From assembly GCA_031761875.1 (NCBI GenBank), contig CP134492.1:2728001-2792000 (forward strand): a stretch of 64,000 nucleotides of DNA. Reading direction: 5' to 3'. Within the stretch, counting starts at the first letter, position 1. Each line of letters opens with the position of its first letter. Below are positions 55,203 to 64,000 of the stretch, piece by piece. The stretch is from Bacillaceae bacterium IKA-2. GTDB lineage: Bacteria > Bacillota > Bacilli > Bacillales > Anaerobacillaceae. The notes beneath the pieces were generated by a model. The model worked only from the letters and a program-made list of their open reading frames with translations. It made no database searches and was not told the DNA's origin. Made by a program: the position numbers and the translations under genes.

Positions 55203-56189
55203 TTAGTTTTTACCAACTATTTCCTTTTTTATCGTCTCAACAACTTGTTCTTCAAGCATTAACCGTGTTTGCCTTACTGAGTTCAAAATCGCTTTTTCAT
55301 TTGAGGATCCATGAGCTTTTATAACAGGTGCTTGGAGCCCAAAAAGGCTCGCTCCGCCGTATTCAGTGTAATCCATTTTTTCTTTGATTTTTACAAAACT
55401 TGATTTAAGAGCCACAGCAGCCAGTTTATTGAAAAACGTGCTTGTTAATTCTGTTTTTATTAACGAAAATAATGAAAGCGCTGTTCCTTCAATTGTTTTT
55501 AGGACAATATTTCCAGAGAAACCATCACAAACGACTACATCACAGACGCCTTCTAATAAATCTCTTGCTTCAATATTACCTATAAAGTTTATTGGTGCTT
55601 CCTTTAACAAGGCAAAAGATTGTTTTGCTAAATCTGTTCCTTTATCAGCCTCTGTTCCAACGTTAAGAAGACCTACTCGCGGATTTTCAAGATGACGAAC
55701 TTTTTGCATATAAACGCTTCCCATTACTCCATACTGAAGCAAATGCTCTGGCTTAGCATCCATATTTGCACCTGCATCAATAAGTAAAAAGCCATTGCCG
55801 TTAAATGTTGGCAGCATTGGCGCTAAGGCAGGGCGTTCAATACCTTTAATTCTGCCAATTATTAAGATACCACCAGTCATTAGGGCTCCAGTATTTCCTG
55901 CTGAAATACAAGCGTCAGCTCGTCCTTCCTTCACCTCTTTTATGGCTAATACCATGGAAGAATTTTTCTTTGTTCGGATCGCCGCTACTGGTGAGTCTGT
56001 TGCTACAATCTTTTCTTCTGTATGTATAATTGATATTCTCGTATCATCAGTGAGGGTTCGTATTATTTCTAGTTCATTGCCCACTAGAGTAATTTCAATA
56101 TCTTGATAAGCTTTAATTGCAGCCATCGCGCCTTTCACAATTGCAACAGGAGCATTATCTCCTCCCATAGCATCAATTACGATCCTCAT
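55203..56189 (-). CDS. plsX: Phosphate acyltransferase PlsX
   Basis: PlsX makes acyl-phosphate from acyl-ACP for phospholipid synthesis by Pls[23 protein letters not shown] and [12 protein letters not shown] are family motifs. The ATG at 56189 behind GATAGGTG gives 328 residues; a GTG at 56195 is also in frame. It overlaps the fapR end by 17 bases. Confidence 0.96.
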   Translation of the reverse strand: MRIVIDAMGGDNAPVAIVKGAMAAIKAYQDIEITLVGNELEIIRTLTDDTRISIIHTEEKIVATDSPVAAIRTKKNSSMVLAIKEVKEGRADACISAGNTGALMTGGILIIGRIKGIERPALAPMLPTFNGNGFLLIDAGANMDAKPEHLLQYGVMGSVYMQKVRHLENPRVGLLNVGTEADKGTDLAKQSFALLKEAPINFIGNIEARDLLEGVCDVVVCDGFSGNIVLKTIEGTALSLFSLIKTELTSTFFNKLAAVALKSSFVKIKEKMDYTEYGGASLFGLQAPVIKAHGSSNEKAILNSVRQTRLMLEEQVVETIKKEIVGKN

Positions 56190-56766
56190 GTTCACCTATC
56201 TCTCCTTCCAAAATCTTCTCTGATCGGTACATGTGGAATTCACCAGAAAAAACCAGTTCTTGTTCAACATAACTAGTAACTTCAACATTCGTCCGTTCTA
56301 TTTCATGATTGATTACTCTTGCTTTAGCGACGATCCGTTCACCTTGTTTCACTCTTCTTGCAAAACGGACATTTGCCTTTGCTGTTAATGCAAGTTCGTC
56401 ATTAATAATTGCTACTGCTAAAGAATTGGCTTGAGCAAAGACGTGGTGACCTCTCGCAATTTTTGTTCTTGAAAAAACATGTTCAGGTCCGATATCTAAA
56501 ATTGAAATTGCTCTTTTGTCTAGTTGCAAGTCAATAATTTCTCCAATTACTTCTTCAATTGGTAGCGCTTTTACCGTATCAAATTGTTTTTTGGCTACAT
56601 GTTTAATTCGTTCTCTTAATTCAGGTATTGAAAGTTCTAATCGATCTAAACGTATTGTTTGAACACTCACAAAAAATGAACCAGCTAGTGTTTCATCTGT
56701 GACAAAAGGATTATCAGTAATTTTTTGTTTTAATAATTGCTGCCGCTCTTTTTTCGAACGTCTCAT
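56173..56766 (-). CDS. fapR: Fatty acid and phospholipid biosynthesis repressor FapR
   Basis: FapR represses fatty acid genes and is released by malonyl-CoA. An N-terminal DeoR-type helix-turn-helix ([20 protein letters not shown]) precedes a hot-dog domain (residues about 75-190) with [16 protein letters not shown]. Length 197 residues. A FapR-type operator and SigA promoter lie just upstream, indicating autoregulation. Confidence 0.96.
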   Translation of the reverse strand: MRRSKKERQQLLKQKITDNPFVTDETLAGSFFVSVQTIRLDRLELSIPELRERIKHVAKKQFDTVKALPIEEVIGEIIDLQLDKRAISILDIGPEHVFSRTKIARGHHVFAQANSLAVAIINDELALTAKANVRFARRVKQGERIVAKARVINHEIERTNVEVTSYVEQELVFSGEFHMYRSEKILEGEIGEHEDRN

Positions 56767-56787
56767 ATCCTACACCATCCAAGCTTC

Positions 56788-56804
56788 TATGACTAGGTAC
56801 TATA
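56788..56804 (-). promoter_or_regulatory. FapR operator
   Basis: TATAGTACCTAGTCATA on the minus strand closely follows the FapR consensus TTAGTACCTRGTACTAA, with a better left half. It covers the expected transcription start downstream of the -10 box, so bound FapR would block its own promoter. Confidence 0.75.
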
Positions 56805-56807
56805 AGT

Positions 56808-56836
56808 AGTATATAAAAATAACGAATAAATTTCAA
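56808..56836 (-). promoter_or_regulatory. SigA promoter of fapR-plsX-fabD-fabG
   Basis: TTGAAA and TATACT, each five of six consensus bases, are separated by 17 bases. It lies in the 86-base gap after recG. Confidence 0.75.
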
Positions 56837-56852
56837 TGAAAATCTTAAAGCT

Positions 56853-58889
56853 TCAATCAATTTTTTCCCCTTTTAAGACACCCGCTTCTTCTAAATAGCT
56901 CACTAGTGGTAGATAGGTAGGGCTTGTCCAAAATTCTTGACTATAAACAAGCTTGTAAGCATCATCACGAGCTACTTCTAAAGTTCGGAAGTCCTGGACC
57001 ATATCAGCAATTTTGAACTGAGGTAAACCGCTTTGTTTTTTACCGAAAAAATCACCCGCTCCTCTTAGTTCTAGATCTCTTTGTGATAATTCAAAACCGT
57101 CATTCGTTTCTGTCATAATTCTCATGCGTTCTTTACCGACATCACTTTTAGGTTCTGCTATTAAAATACAATACGATTGAGCATCGCCACGCCCCACCCG
57201 CCCCCGAAGTTGATGAAGTTGCGATAAACCAAATCGTTCAGCATCGTAAATAACCATGACGGTCGCATTTTGCACATTGACACCAACTTCAACTACTGTT
57301 GTCGAAACAAGGATGTTTGTTTCGTTTAGACTAAATGCTTTCATAGCCGCTTCCTTTTCAGACGTGTGGAGTCTGCCATGCATAAGACCAACTTTAAATT
57401 CTTGAAAGTGCTGTTGTAATTGCATATGTACATCAATAGCATTTTGGACGTCCATCTTTTCTGACTCTTCAATCAACGGACAAATCACATAGGCTTGTCT
57501 ACCTTCTTTAAGTTCTTTTTCAACAAAATTAAGAACTCTAGCTAACATATGATCTTTTGCCCAATACGTCTCAATAGGCTTACGACCAGAGGGCATTTCA
57601 TCTATAGTCGAAACATCCATATCGCCAAAAACTGAGATCGCTAATGTTCTAGGGATCGGTGTTGCAGTCATAAACATGGCGTTGGGATTTTGCCCCTTAT
57701 GACGCAATGTTCTTCTTTGCTCGACACCAAAACGATGCTGTTCATCAGTAATAACAAGTCCTAAACAGCAGAAATTAACTTCATCTTGAATTAACGCATG
57801 AGTACCAATTAAAACATCAACATCTCCTTGTTGGAGCCGAGTTAATAATTCAGTTCTTTTTTTCCCTTTTACAGAACCTGTTAAAAGGGCTACTGATACT
57901 CCATTAGGCTCTAATAGCTCTTTTAACGAATGATAATGCTGTTCTGCCAATATTTCCGTTGGAACCATCAAAGCTCCTTGGAAGTGAGCAATAACAGTGG
58001 CATATAAGCAGATAGCTGCTACTACCGTTTTTCCTGAACCTACATCTCCTTGTAACAAGCGATTCATGCGATACGGGGACTCTATGTCGGCCAATATTTC
58101 AGCAACAACTCGCTCTTGTGCTTTTGTTAACGGGAATGGCAAACTGCTTTTAAAAACGTCAACTTCAGCTATGTTAAATTGAATAATTGCACCATGACTA
58201 TTTTCCCGTTGGAACTTTCTTAATGCTTGCATTTTTAACTGAAATAATAGAAACTCCTCATAAACCATTCTTCTTCTAGCCTGCTTGCCGTCTTCAAAGT
58301 TTTTCGGATAATGAAGCTTAAAAATGGCTTGTTTTCTATCGATTAACTTATATTTTTGGAGAAAATGGCTCGGGAGAATTTCAGAAATTCCCTGTCCATA
58401 TTGTTCTATAGTAGAATAAATCAGCTTTTTTAAAGCTTTTACTGTTATTTTTCCACCAACTGAATAAACAGGATCGTACCCGTCTTGATGGATCGTTTCA
58501 CCAAACTTACATTCACTAACTGTTAAAGTTAGTCGATGAGCATCCCACTTCCCAGTTAGTGTAACCTTTGCGCCATTAACTAATTTTGGTTTTAAGTACT
58601 GTTGGTTAAAAAACGTCGCAGTTAATAATATTCCCCCTGCTAGTACCCTTACAGAAAGCCGAGATTTTTTTCGACCAAAAAAACGTGTCGCACTCTCACT
58701 TTGCACCGTCGCTTCAATTGTTGCTCGTTCTTCATGGTTTAATTTTGAAACGTCCTTAGGTCGATAATCTTCATAACGAAACGGAAAATATTCAATTAAA
58801 TCTTTTACTGTATGAATACCTAACACTTGTAAATCTTTTGCTTTTTCTTCCCCAATCCCTCTTACGGATGTAACTGGATGATTTAACAT
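56853..58889 (-). CDS. recG: ATP-dependent DNA helicase RecG
   Basis: RecG remodels stalled forks and Holliday junctions. A wedge/OB domain at the N-terminus is followed by Walker A LLQGDVGSGKTVVA, the DEQH box VITDEQHRFG, ATPIPRTLA and motif VI LHQLRGRVGRGDAQS. Length 678 residues. It lies 3 bases after sdaAA. Confidence 0.97.
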   Translation of the reverse strand: MLNHPVTSVRGIGEEKAKDLQVLGIHTVKDLIEYFPFRYEDYRPKDVSKLNHEERATIEATVQSESATRFFGRKKSRLSVRVLAGGILLTATFFNQQYLKPKLVNGAKVTLTGKWDAHRLTLTVSECKFGETIHQDGYDPVYSVGGKITVKALKKLIYSTIEQYGQGISEILPSHFLQKYKLIDRKQAIFKLHYPKNFEDGKQARRRMVYEEFLLFQLKMQALRKFQRENSHGAIIQFNIAEVDVFKSSLPFPLTKAQERVVAEILADIESPYRMNRLLQGDVGSGKTVVAAICLYATVIAHFQGALMVPTEILAEQHYHSLKELLEPNGVSVALLTGSVKGKKRTELLTRLQQGDVDVLIGTHALIQDEVNFCCLGLVITDEQHRFGVEQRRTLRHKGQNPNAMFMTATPIPRTLAISVFGDMDVSTIDEMPSGRKPIETYWAKDHMLARVLNFVEKELKEGRQAYVICPLIEESEKMDVQNAIDVHMQLQQHFQEFKVGLMHGRLHTSEKEAAMKAFSLNETNILVSTTVVEVGVNVQNATVMVIYDAERFGLSQLHQLRGRVGRGDAQSYCILIAEPKSDVGKERMRIMTETNDGFELSQRDLELRGAGDFFGKKQSGLPQFKIADMVQDFRTLEVARDDAYKLVYSQEFWTSPTYLPLVSYLEEAGVLKGEKID

Positions 58890-58892
58890 TTT

Positions 58893-59777
58893 TTATTTTT
58901 CAGCACTAAATCCAAAAATTTTCGCTTCAAGAGCTCTAGCTGTTGGAGTAGCTGCTAAACCTCCTCCCGCAGTTTCTTTTAGATCGACTGACATCGATTG
59001 ACCAATTTTATACATCGCGTCAATGACCTCATCACAAGGGATCTGACTTAAAATTCCTGCTAAAGCCATATCAGCTGCAACAACTGCCTTAGCTGCTCCC
59101 ATTGCATTTCGCTTTACACACGGTACTTCAACAAGGCCAGCAACGGGGTCACAAACTAGTCCGAGCATATTCTTTAAGGCGATTGACATTGCATGAGCAG
59201 ATTGTATCGGTGTGCCACCCATCAACTCAACAATAGCTGCTGCTGCCATGCCAGTAGCACTTCCTACTTCTGCTTGACACCCTCCAGCAGCTCCTGAAAT
59301 AGAAGCATTATTTGCGACAACAAGACCAAATGCGCCACTAGTGAATAAGTATCGAACCATTTTTTCCCTTGATGGGTTTAGTTTTTGCTTTATTGCAAAT
59401 AAAGTCCCCGGGACAACTCCAGCTGAACCAGCAGTGGGAGTGGCACAAATGATTCCCATTGCAGCATTCACTTCATTTGTCGCTATTGCTTTACTTACTG
59501 CATCAAGGAGGAATTCTCCAGCTAAAGAATTTCCCGATTTAATATATGTTTGTAACAGAACCGCATCTCCGCCTGTTAAACCTGAAACTGAAGATATTTT
59601 TTCGTTTATACCTCTTTCAATTGCCTCTTCCATGACAGTTAAATTTCGGTCCATCTGTTCAAAAATTTCCGTATAACTCCTTCCTGAAATTTCCATTTCT
59701 TGTTTGATCATGACATCAGAAATTTGAATATTATCCTTCTCTGCTAATTCTACTAGTTCTGCTACATTACGAAACAT
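58893..59777 (-). CDS. sdaAA: L-serine dehydratase alpha subunit
   Basis: The alpha subunit carries the 4Fe-4S cluster that deaminates serine to pyruvate. Cluster cysteines lie in CATPTAGSAGVVPG, GCQAEVGSATG and VCDPVAGLVEVPC. Length 294 residues. It follows sdaAB by 28 bases. Confidence 0.96.
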   Translation of the reverse strand: MFRNVAELVELAEKDNIQISDVMIKQEMEISGRSYTEIFEQMDRNLTVMEEAIERGINEKISSVSGLTGGDAVLLQTYIKSGNSLAGEFLLDAVSKAIATNEVNAAMGIICATPTAGSAGVVPGTLFAIKQKLNPSREKMVRYLFTSGAFGLVVANNASISGAAGGCQAEVGSATGMAAAAIVELMGGTPIQSAHAMSIALKNMLGLVCDPVAGLVEVPCVKRNAMGAAKAVVAADMALAGILSQIPCDEVIDAMYKIGQSMSVDLKETAGGGLAATPTARALEAKIFGFSAEK

Positions 59778-59805
59778 TTCTAAGCCCCACCTTTTTAGAT
59801 GCTAT

Positions 59806-60471
59806 TCAATCGTGTATTTTCGTTACTTTAGAGATATTGGGTAATGAACCGACTTCCAATAACAGGTCATCAGCTAAATTTTGATCTACCTCAATGACCA
59901 TTAATGCTTCTTGACCCTTTTCTTTTCGAGATACTTCCATATGACCAATATTAATTTCATGCTTGGCTAGTACATTCGACACAGCCGCAATGACACCATA
60001 ACGATCATCATGAACAACTAAAATCGCTGGGTGATTTCCTGATAATTTTAATTGAAAACTATTTAATTCAATAATTTCTATTTTTCCGCCACCAATCGAA
60101 ATACCGACTAGTTCTATGACGTCTTCTTCGGATGTTCCAAGTCTAATTTTAGCAGTATTTGGGTGATCAGTTACGGCCGTTTCTACTGCCATACTAATAT
60201 CAATACCTAAATTTTTAGCAATTTCTAGAGAATTTTTTATACGTTGATCAGATGTATCAAAATCGAGCAACCCACCAACAATTGCGAGATCTGTACCATG
60301 ACCTTTATATGTCTTCGCAAAGGAACCATAAAATGATATTTCCACCCATTTTGGCTGTTTACCTAATAAAGTTCTAGCAACCCTACCGATTCTAGCTGCT
60401 CCTGCAGTATGAGAACTAGATGGCCCAATCATAATTGGACCAATGATGTCAAAAACCGTTCTGTACTTCAT
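59806..60471 (-). CDS. sdaAB: L-serine dehydratase beta subunit
   Basis: The beta subunit has the SDH N-terminal motif FDIIGPIMIGPSSSHTAGA and a C-terminal ACT domain (LVVHDDRYGVIAAVSNVLAK) that may bind serine. Length 221 residues. A SigA-like promoter lies about 120 bases upstream. Confidence 0.96.
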   Translation of the reverse strand: MKYRTVFDIIGPIMIGPSSSHTAGAARIGRVARTLLGKQPKWVEISFYGSFAKTYKGHGTDLAIVGGLLDFDTSDQRIKNSLEIAKNLGIDISMAVETAVTDHPNTAKIRLGTSEEDVIELVGISIGGGKIEIIELNSFQLKLSGNHPAILVVHDDRYGVIAAVSNVLAKHEINIGHMEVSRKEKGQEALMVIEVDQNLADDLLLEVGSLPNISKVTKIHD

Positions 60472-60593
60472 GATGATCCCCTCTTATCAATTTATTATCT
60501 GATTTCGTTGAAATATCTATAGCAAAAGTGGCTTTTAAAACGCCTCAATCATTTAAGCTTAATTAAGTGACTTTAGGATTATAACCTATCTCC

Positions 60594-60622
60594 ATTATAA
60601 TCTATATAGGCAAATTTGCTAA
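60594..60622 (-). promoter_or_regulatory. Candidate SigA promoter of sdaAB-sdaAA
   Basis: TTAGCA and a perfect TATAAT are 17 bases apart. A second TATAAT lies nearby at about 60579 without a -35. Confidence 0.5.
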
Positions 60623-60638
60623 CTTTTAAGATTAATAA

Positions 60639-60818
60639 GAAAAGCGCAAGGCGCCCGCATATCGGTGAAAACCGGTGGAAGGCCTTTGACAGAAGTCGCT
60701 TTTTGACTTCCGAAAAGGACTGAAGCGGTCGAGCCGATGGCGCCTGCTCCTGCGGTTACTCGTCGCAAAACCAGCTATGAAGTAATTCAAGGATGTGTCT
60801 TGAAGCTAGACAGACACG
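60639..60818. repeat. Family B mosaic repeat with inserted block
   Basis: Matches the element at 52681 from GAAAAGCGCAAGGCGCC to GATGGCGCCTG, then carries an extra block of about 55 bases (CTCCTGCGGTTACTCGTCGC...) related to the mosaic element at 52832, before AGCTAGACAGACACG. Both copies are followed by a similar TTTTATACTTTCTTA tail. Confidence 0.8.
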
Positions 60819-60851
60819 AAAAATTTTTATACTTTCTTACCTTAAGTAAAA

Positions 60852-60934
60852 AGGTGTCAATCGACAACCTATTGATCTGAAGCAATGAACTAATGCAAAG
60901 TTCATTGTTAATCAATAGGATGAGCGTGACACCT
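60852..60934 (-). terminator. Three-step hairpin with T-run after degV
   Basis: Three pairs of perfect arms are nested: AGGTGTCA/TGACACCT, CTATTGAT/ATCAATAG and AATGAAC/GTTCATT, separated by unpaired internal loops. On the minus strand the last arm is followed by TTTTT. It ends the asp23-fakA-degV transcript. Confidence 0.75.
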
Positions 60935-60947
60935 CTAAATAATTGCT

Positions 60948-61808
60948 TTATTTAGCTAAAGTAGCAGTAATACCAATTGTTCCAGGACCGACATGGGCTC
61001 CAATAACAGGACCAATATCAGTGATAATTTTCGAATCAATTTTAAAGCGGCTTTCCATTTCTAGACTAACTTGATTAGCAAATTCAAGCGAATTGGCATG
61101 TAAAACAGCTACATGAATAAGTTTATCACCGAATTCCTGCTCTAAAATTTGATACATTTTACCCAAAGCTTTTTTCTGCCCTCGAACCTTATCGTAGGGG
61201 AAAACCTCTCCATCTTCATTAAGTGAGAGGATTGGTTTAATTTTTAATAATGAACCAAAAATAGCTGAAGCCTTGCCAATCCGACCATTCTTTTGTAAAT
61301 AATTAAGAGTATCAACGATAAAATATATCTTTGTTTCCTTTAATAATTGCTCAAGTCTTTCCATACATTCTTCATATGAAGCACCGTTATCAGCTAACTT
61401 TGCCATTTCAACGACAATTAATCCAATTCCATAGGATGCTTTTTTTGAGTCGATAATCGTTACTTCAATTTGATCTTTAACCATATCACAAGCAATAAAG
61501 GCCGATTGATACGTCCCACTTAACTTGGAAGAAATATGAATAGAAATGATTTTAGTGTCAGGATCTTTAACTGAAATTTCTTTATACACTTTTTCAAACT
61601 GATGTGGAGTAGGCTGAGATGTAGTTGGAATAACATTTGTTGATTCTAACTTCTGATAAAATTGTTTAGCATCAATGTCGACACCATCTTCATAAGTTTC
61701 TTGTTGCCCAAAAATCACATTTAACGGTACAACCGTAATATTTAATTTTTTCACAAGAGTACTAGGTATATCAGCAGTACTGTCAGTAACAATTTTAACA
61801 TTCCCCAT
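60948..61808 (-). CDS. DegV family fatty acid-binding protein (FakB-type)
   Basis: DegV/FakB proteins bind a fatty acid and present it to the kinase FakA. The family start VKIVTDSTADIP, TSQPTPHQF, ISSKLSGTYQSA and GPVIGAHVGPGTIG are all present. Length 286 residues. It lies 29 bases downstream of fakA, a short (TA)n run lying between. In B. subtilis a degV gene is not at this place, but the pair makes functional sense. Confidence 0.93.
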   Translation of the reverse strand: MGNVKIVTDSTADIPSTLVKKLNITVVPLNVIFGQQETYEDGVDIDAKQFYQKLESTNVIPTTSQPTPHQFEKVYKEISVKDPDTKIISIHISSKLSGTYQSAFIACDMVKDQIEVTIIDSKKASYGIGLIVVEMAKLADNGASYEECMERLEQLLKETKIYFIVDTLNYLQKNGRIGKASAIFGSLLKIKPILSLNEDGEVFPYDKVRGQKKALGKMYQILEQEFGDKLIHVAVLHANSLEFANQVSLEMESRFKIDSKIITDIGPVIGAHVGPGTIGITATLAK

Positions 61809-61837
61809 GAAGTAGCCTCCTCATATATATATATATA

Positions 61838-63514
61838 TTATTCAACTGAAAAAATGTATGAGTACAATGGTTGTTCGCCTCGATACACCTCTACCTCTAC
61901 ATCCTCAAAGTTTAATTCCATAAAAGCGACAAGCTTTGCAGTTTCAACCTCTGTCGTATCTTCACCAGCAATAATTGTTAAAATTTCAGTATCATCATCA
62001 ATCATCATGGCTAATAATTGTTCAGTTACGGTTTGCCGATCAGGTCCAGATGAAACAATTTTCTTTTCGGCAATTCCCATAAAGTCGTCTTTTTTAATTT
62101 CAATATCATCTAGGCTAGTGTCACGAACAGCAAACGTAACTTGTCCAGTTTTTACGGTAGCCAAGGAATCAATCATTTTGCGGGCGTTTGTTTCAAGATC
62201 AGCACTTGGATTAAATGCTAATAATGCTGCCAATCCTTGTGGAACAGTTTTGGATGGGACAACCATAACCTCCTCATCTACAACTGATGCAGCTTGCTCT
62301 GCCGCCATAATGATATTACTATTATTTGGTAAGATAACAATCTTTTTGGCACCAACTTCAGAAATTGCTTTTACAAAGTCTTCTGTACTCGGATTCATTG
62401 TTTGACCGCCTTCAATAACAATCCCAGCTCCCAAGCTTTTATAGATTTTCGAAATCCCTTCTCCCATAGCAACAGTAATAATTCCAAATTCAGCTTGTTT
62501 TTTTGGGATTACAGGCACGTTTTCATAAACAGCCTTTGTTTCTTCTAGTAAATGTGTGTGTTGTTCACGCATGTTTTCAATTTTAACATTAATTAAGCTA
62601 CCGAAATTTTGGGCATGAGTGATGACATCACCTGGCTGTTCGACATGTATATGTATCTTTAGCAAATCCTCATCCGAAACAACTAGTAATGAGTCGCCGT
62701 GATTACTTAATAAATTCCGAAATGCAGTTTCATCAAAAGGTTTTTTTTCAAGTTTATCCTTTTCGAACCTAACCATAACTTCAGTACAATAACCAAACTC
62801 AATATTTTCTGTAGCCATATGGCTTTGTGCACTCAGATGATGCTCTACCTTCACGAGCTCGTCCATTGTTGTTGCTTCAGAATGATCGATGAGTTTTTCA
62901 CCTTTTAATACAGCTAAAAATCCTTCATAGATGATCACAAGTCCCATACCACCTGAGTCAACAACACCAACTTCTTTCAGGATCGCTAAAAGATCTGGAG
63001 TGCGCTCTAATGAAGCTTTTGCTTCAGTTAATGTAGCTTCCATAATCGTAATAATATCGTCAGAGTGTTTGGCTACTTCTTGTGCTTTTTTTGCAGAATC
63101 TTTAGCCACAGTCAAGATTGTGCCTTCTACCGGTTTCATTACAGCTTTATATGCCATAACAACACCAGCAGAAAATCCATCAGCAAACTGTTTTCCATTA
63201 AGAGTTTTCTTGCCTTCAACAGATTTAGAAAAGCCTCTAAAAAGCTGTGATAATATTACGCCTGAGTTGCCCCTTGCCCCCATTAATAAACCTTTTGCAA
63301 AAGCAGTGGCTAACACACCAACATGATCTGTTCCTTGATTTCTTACTTCTTTTACTCCTGATGTAATTGACAAATTCATATTTGTCCCTGTGTCACCGTC
63401 TGGAACAGGAAAGACATTTAACGAATCCACTAATTTAACATTTTTCGCTAAATTATTAGCGCCTTCTATAAACATTTGGGCTAATCTTTTACCCTCTAAG
63501 CTCTTCACTGTCAC
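61838..63514 (-). CDS. fakA: Fatty acid kinase catalytic subunit FakA (YloV, Dak-type)
   Basis: FakA phosphorylates fatty acids held by FakB. The N-terminal DhaL-type ATP domain has FPVPDGDTGTNMNLS and GARGNSGVILSQL; the middle and C-terminal domains contain GGQTMNPSTEDF and LPNNSNIIMAAEQA. Length 558 residues. It lies 24 bases after the Asp23 gene. Confidence 0.95.
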   Translation of the reverse strand: MTVKSLEGKRLAQMFIEGANNLAKNVKLVDSLNVFPVPDGDTGTNMNLSITSGVKEVRNQGTDHVGVLATAFAKGLLMGARGNSGVILSQLFRGFSKSVEGKKTLNGKQFADGFSAGVVMAYKAVMKPVEGTILTVAKDSAKKAQEVAKHSDDIITIMEATLTEAKASLERTPDLLAILKEVGVVDSGGMGLVIIYEGFLAVLKGEKLIDHSEATTMDELVKVEHHLSAQSHMATENIEFGYCTEVMVRFEKDKLEKKPFDETAFRNLLSNHGDSLLVVSDEDLLKIHIHVEQPGDVITHAQNFGSLINVKIENMREQHTHLLEETKAVYENVPVIPKKQAEFGIITVAMGEGISKIYKSLGAGIVIEGGQTMNPSTEDFVKAISEVGAKKIVILPNNSNIIMAAEQAASVVDEEVMVVPSKTVPQGLAALLAFNPSADLETNARKMIDSLATVKTGQVTFAVRDTSLDDIEIKKDDFMGIAEKKIVSSGPDRQTVTEQLLAMMIDDDTEILTIIAGEDTTEVETAKLVAFMELNFEDVEVEVYRGEQPLYSYIFSVE

Positions 63515-63538
63515 GTGTGTTCCTCCTTAAACTTTATA

Positions 63539-63901
63539 TCATAGGTTTGTAACCTTGACTCCTTGAACAAAGATATTTACCGAATCAACAGTTATACCCA
63601 ACATTTGTTCTAACTGATATTTTACTTTTGTTTGAACGTTATTCGCTACTTCAGAAATTTTGGTGCCATAACTAACAATAATATACATATCGATATGAAT
63701 TTCTTCCTCTTCTTCACGAATAATAACGCCTCTAGTAAAATTTTCTTTTCTTAGCAGTTCACTTATTCCATCTTTAAGTTGCTTTTGGGATGCCATTCCT
63801 ACAATACCGTAACAGTCTATTGCAGCACCACCACCAATAACAGCCACAACTTCTTTCGAAACATCAATTACACCTAATTGTGTTTTCATCTTAATCGGCA
63901 C
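63539..63901 (-). CDS. Asp23/Gls24 family protein (YloU)
   Basis: Asp23-family proteins are often cell-envelope associated. The sequence shows VSKEVVAVIGGGAAIDCYG, IVGMASQKQL and VSYGTKISEVANNVQ. The GTG at 63901 lies 7 bases after AAAGGGGGA and gives 120 residues; a TTG at 63907 is too close to the site. The 99 bases to the window end have no clear promoter. Conserved upstream neighbour of fakA. Confidence 0.93.
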   Translation of the reverse strand: MPIKMKTQLGVIDVSKEVVAVIGGGAAIDCYGIVGMASQKQLKDGISELLRKENFTRGVIIREEEEEIHIDMYIIVSYGTKISEVANNVQTKVKYQLEQMLGITVDSVNIFVQGVKVTNL

Positions 63902-64000
63902 GATCAAATCCCCCTTTAGAGTTTATATTCATGGCTAATTCACATTTTACTATATTTAAGCTTTTTTTAAAAGAAAACAGTTATCTACAAGTAAAACTTT

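Larger units (their letters stand above)
60472..60947. other. degV-sdaAB intergenic region (476 bases)
   Basis: Holds the sdaAB promoter (60594-60622), a family B repeat (60639-60818), and a three-step hairpin with T-run directly after degV. No ORF is credible. Confidence 0.7.

Noticed and set aside
61822-61840. TA dinucleotide run between fakA and degV as a functional site
   Set aside because: A short simple repeat in an AT-rich gap; nothing links it to regulation.
61854-62405. 183-codon plus-strand ORF opposite fakA
   Set aside because: Serine- and threonine-rich antisense frame of a conserved gene, with no ribosome site.

Overview
This 64 kb window is a chromosomal stretch of a low-GC, endospore-former-type Gram-positive bacterium of the Bacillaceae. 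The gene order from asp23/yloU (right end) to cheA (left end) follows the Bacillus subtilis yloU-to-fla/che region almost gene for gene. Ribosome binding sites are strong GGAGG types, TTG and GTG starts are frequent, and promoters match the SigA consensus. The species cannot be fixed from the sequence. All but one of the genes lie on the minus strand, so transcription runs from right to left.

Right part (about 63.9 to 51.9 kb): asp23/yloU, fakA/yloV with a DegV (FakB-type) gene, the two-subunit L-serine dehydratase sdaAB-sdaAA, recG, then the fatty-acid and phospholipid cluster fapR-plsX-fabD-fabG with acpP, and rnc. A FapR-type operator overlaps the start of the fapR transcript. Middle part (51.5 to 38.8 kb): smc-ftsY, ylxM-ffh, rpsP-khpA-ylqD-rimM-trmD, rplS with an L19-type leader, lepB-rbgA, and rnhB. 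The only plus-strand gene, a small DUF1128 (YfkK-like) gene, sits between rnc and smc. Next part (38.7 to 25.1 kb): a FliK-like/FlhB-like pair (ylqG, ylqH), two overlapping small ORFs, sucC-sucD, dprA, topA, trmFO, xerC, hslV-hslU and codY.

Left part (24.7 kb to 1): the fla/che operon in canonical order, flgB-flgC-fliE-fliF-fliG-fliH-fliI-fliJ-motE-like-fliK-flgD-TIGR02530 gene-flgE-flbD/swrD-fliL-fliM-fliY-cheY-fliO-fliP-fliQ-fliR-flhB-flhA-flhF-flhG-cheB-cheA. cheA runs off the left edge. The genes are tightly packed with short overlaps and build the basal body, export gate, hook, C-ring switch and chemotaxis core.

The genes are ordinary; the unusual content is intergenic. At least five families of short repeats fill the gaps between operons: (A) head-to-tail 119-121 bp units that fold into a hairpin whose arms co-vary between copies; (B) mosaic GC-richer elements sharing the same ends; (C) 90-145 bp MITE-like elements with terminal inverted repeats; (D) GTTGGTTAG palindromes; (E) a 60 bp AT-rich palindrome with a TTGATCAGT core. 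No rRNA, tRNA, CRISPR, prophage or transposase gene was seen.
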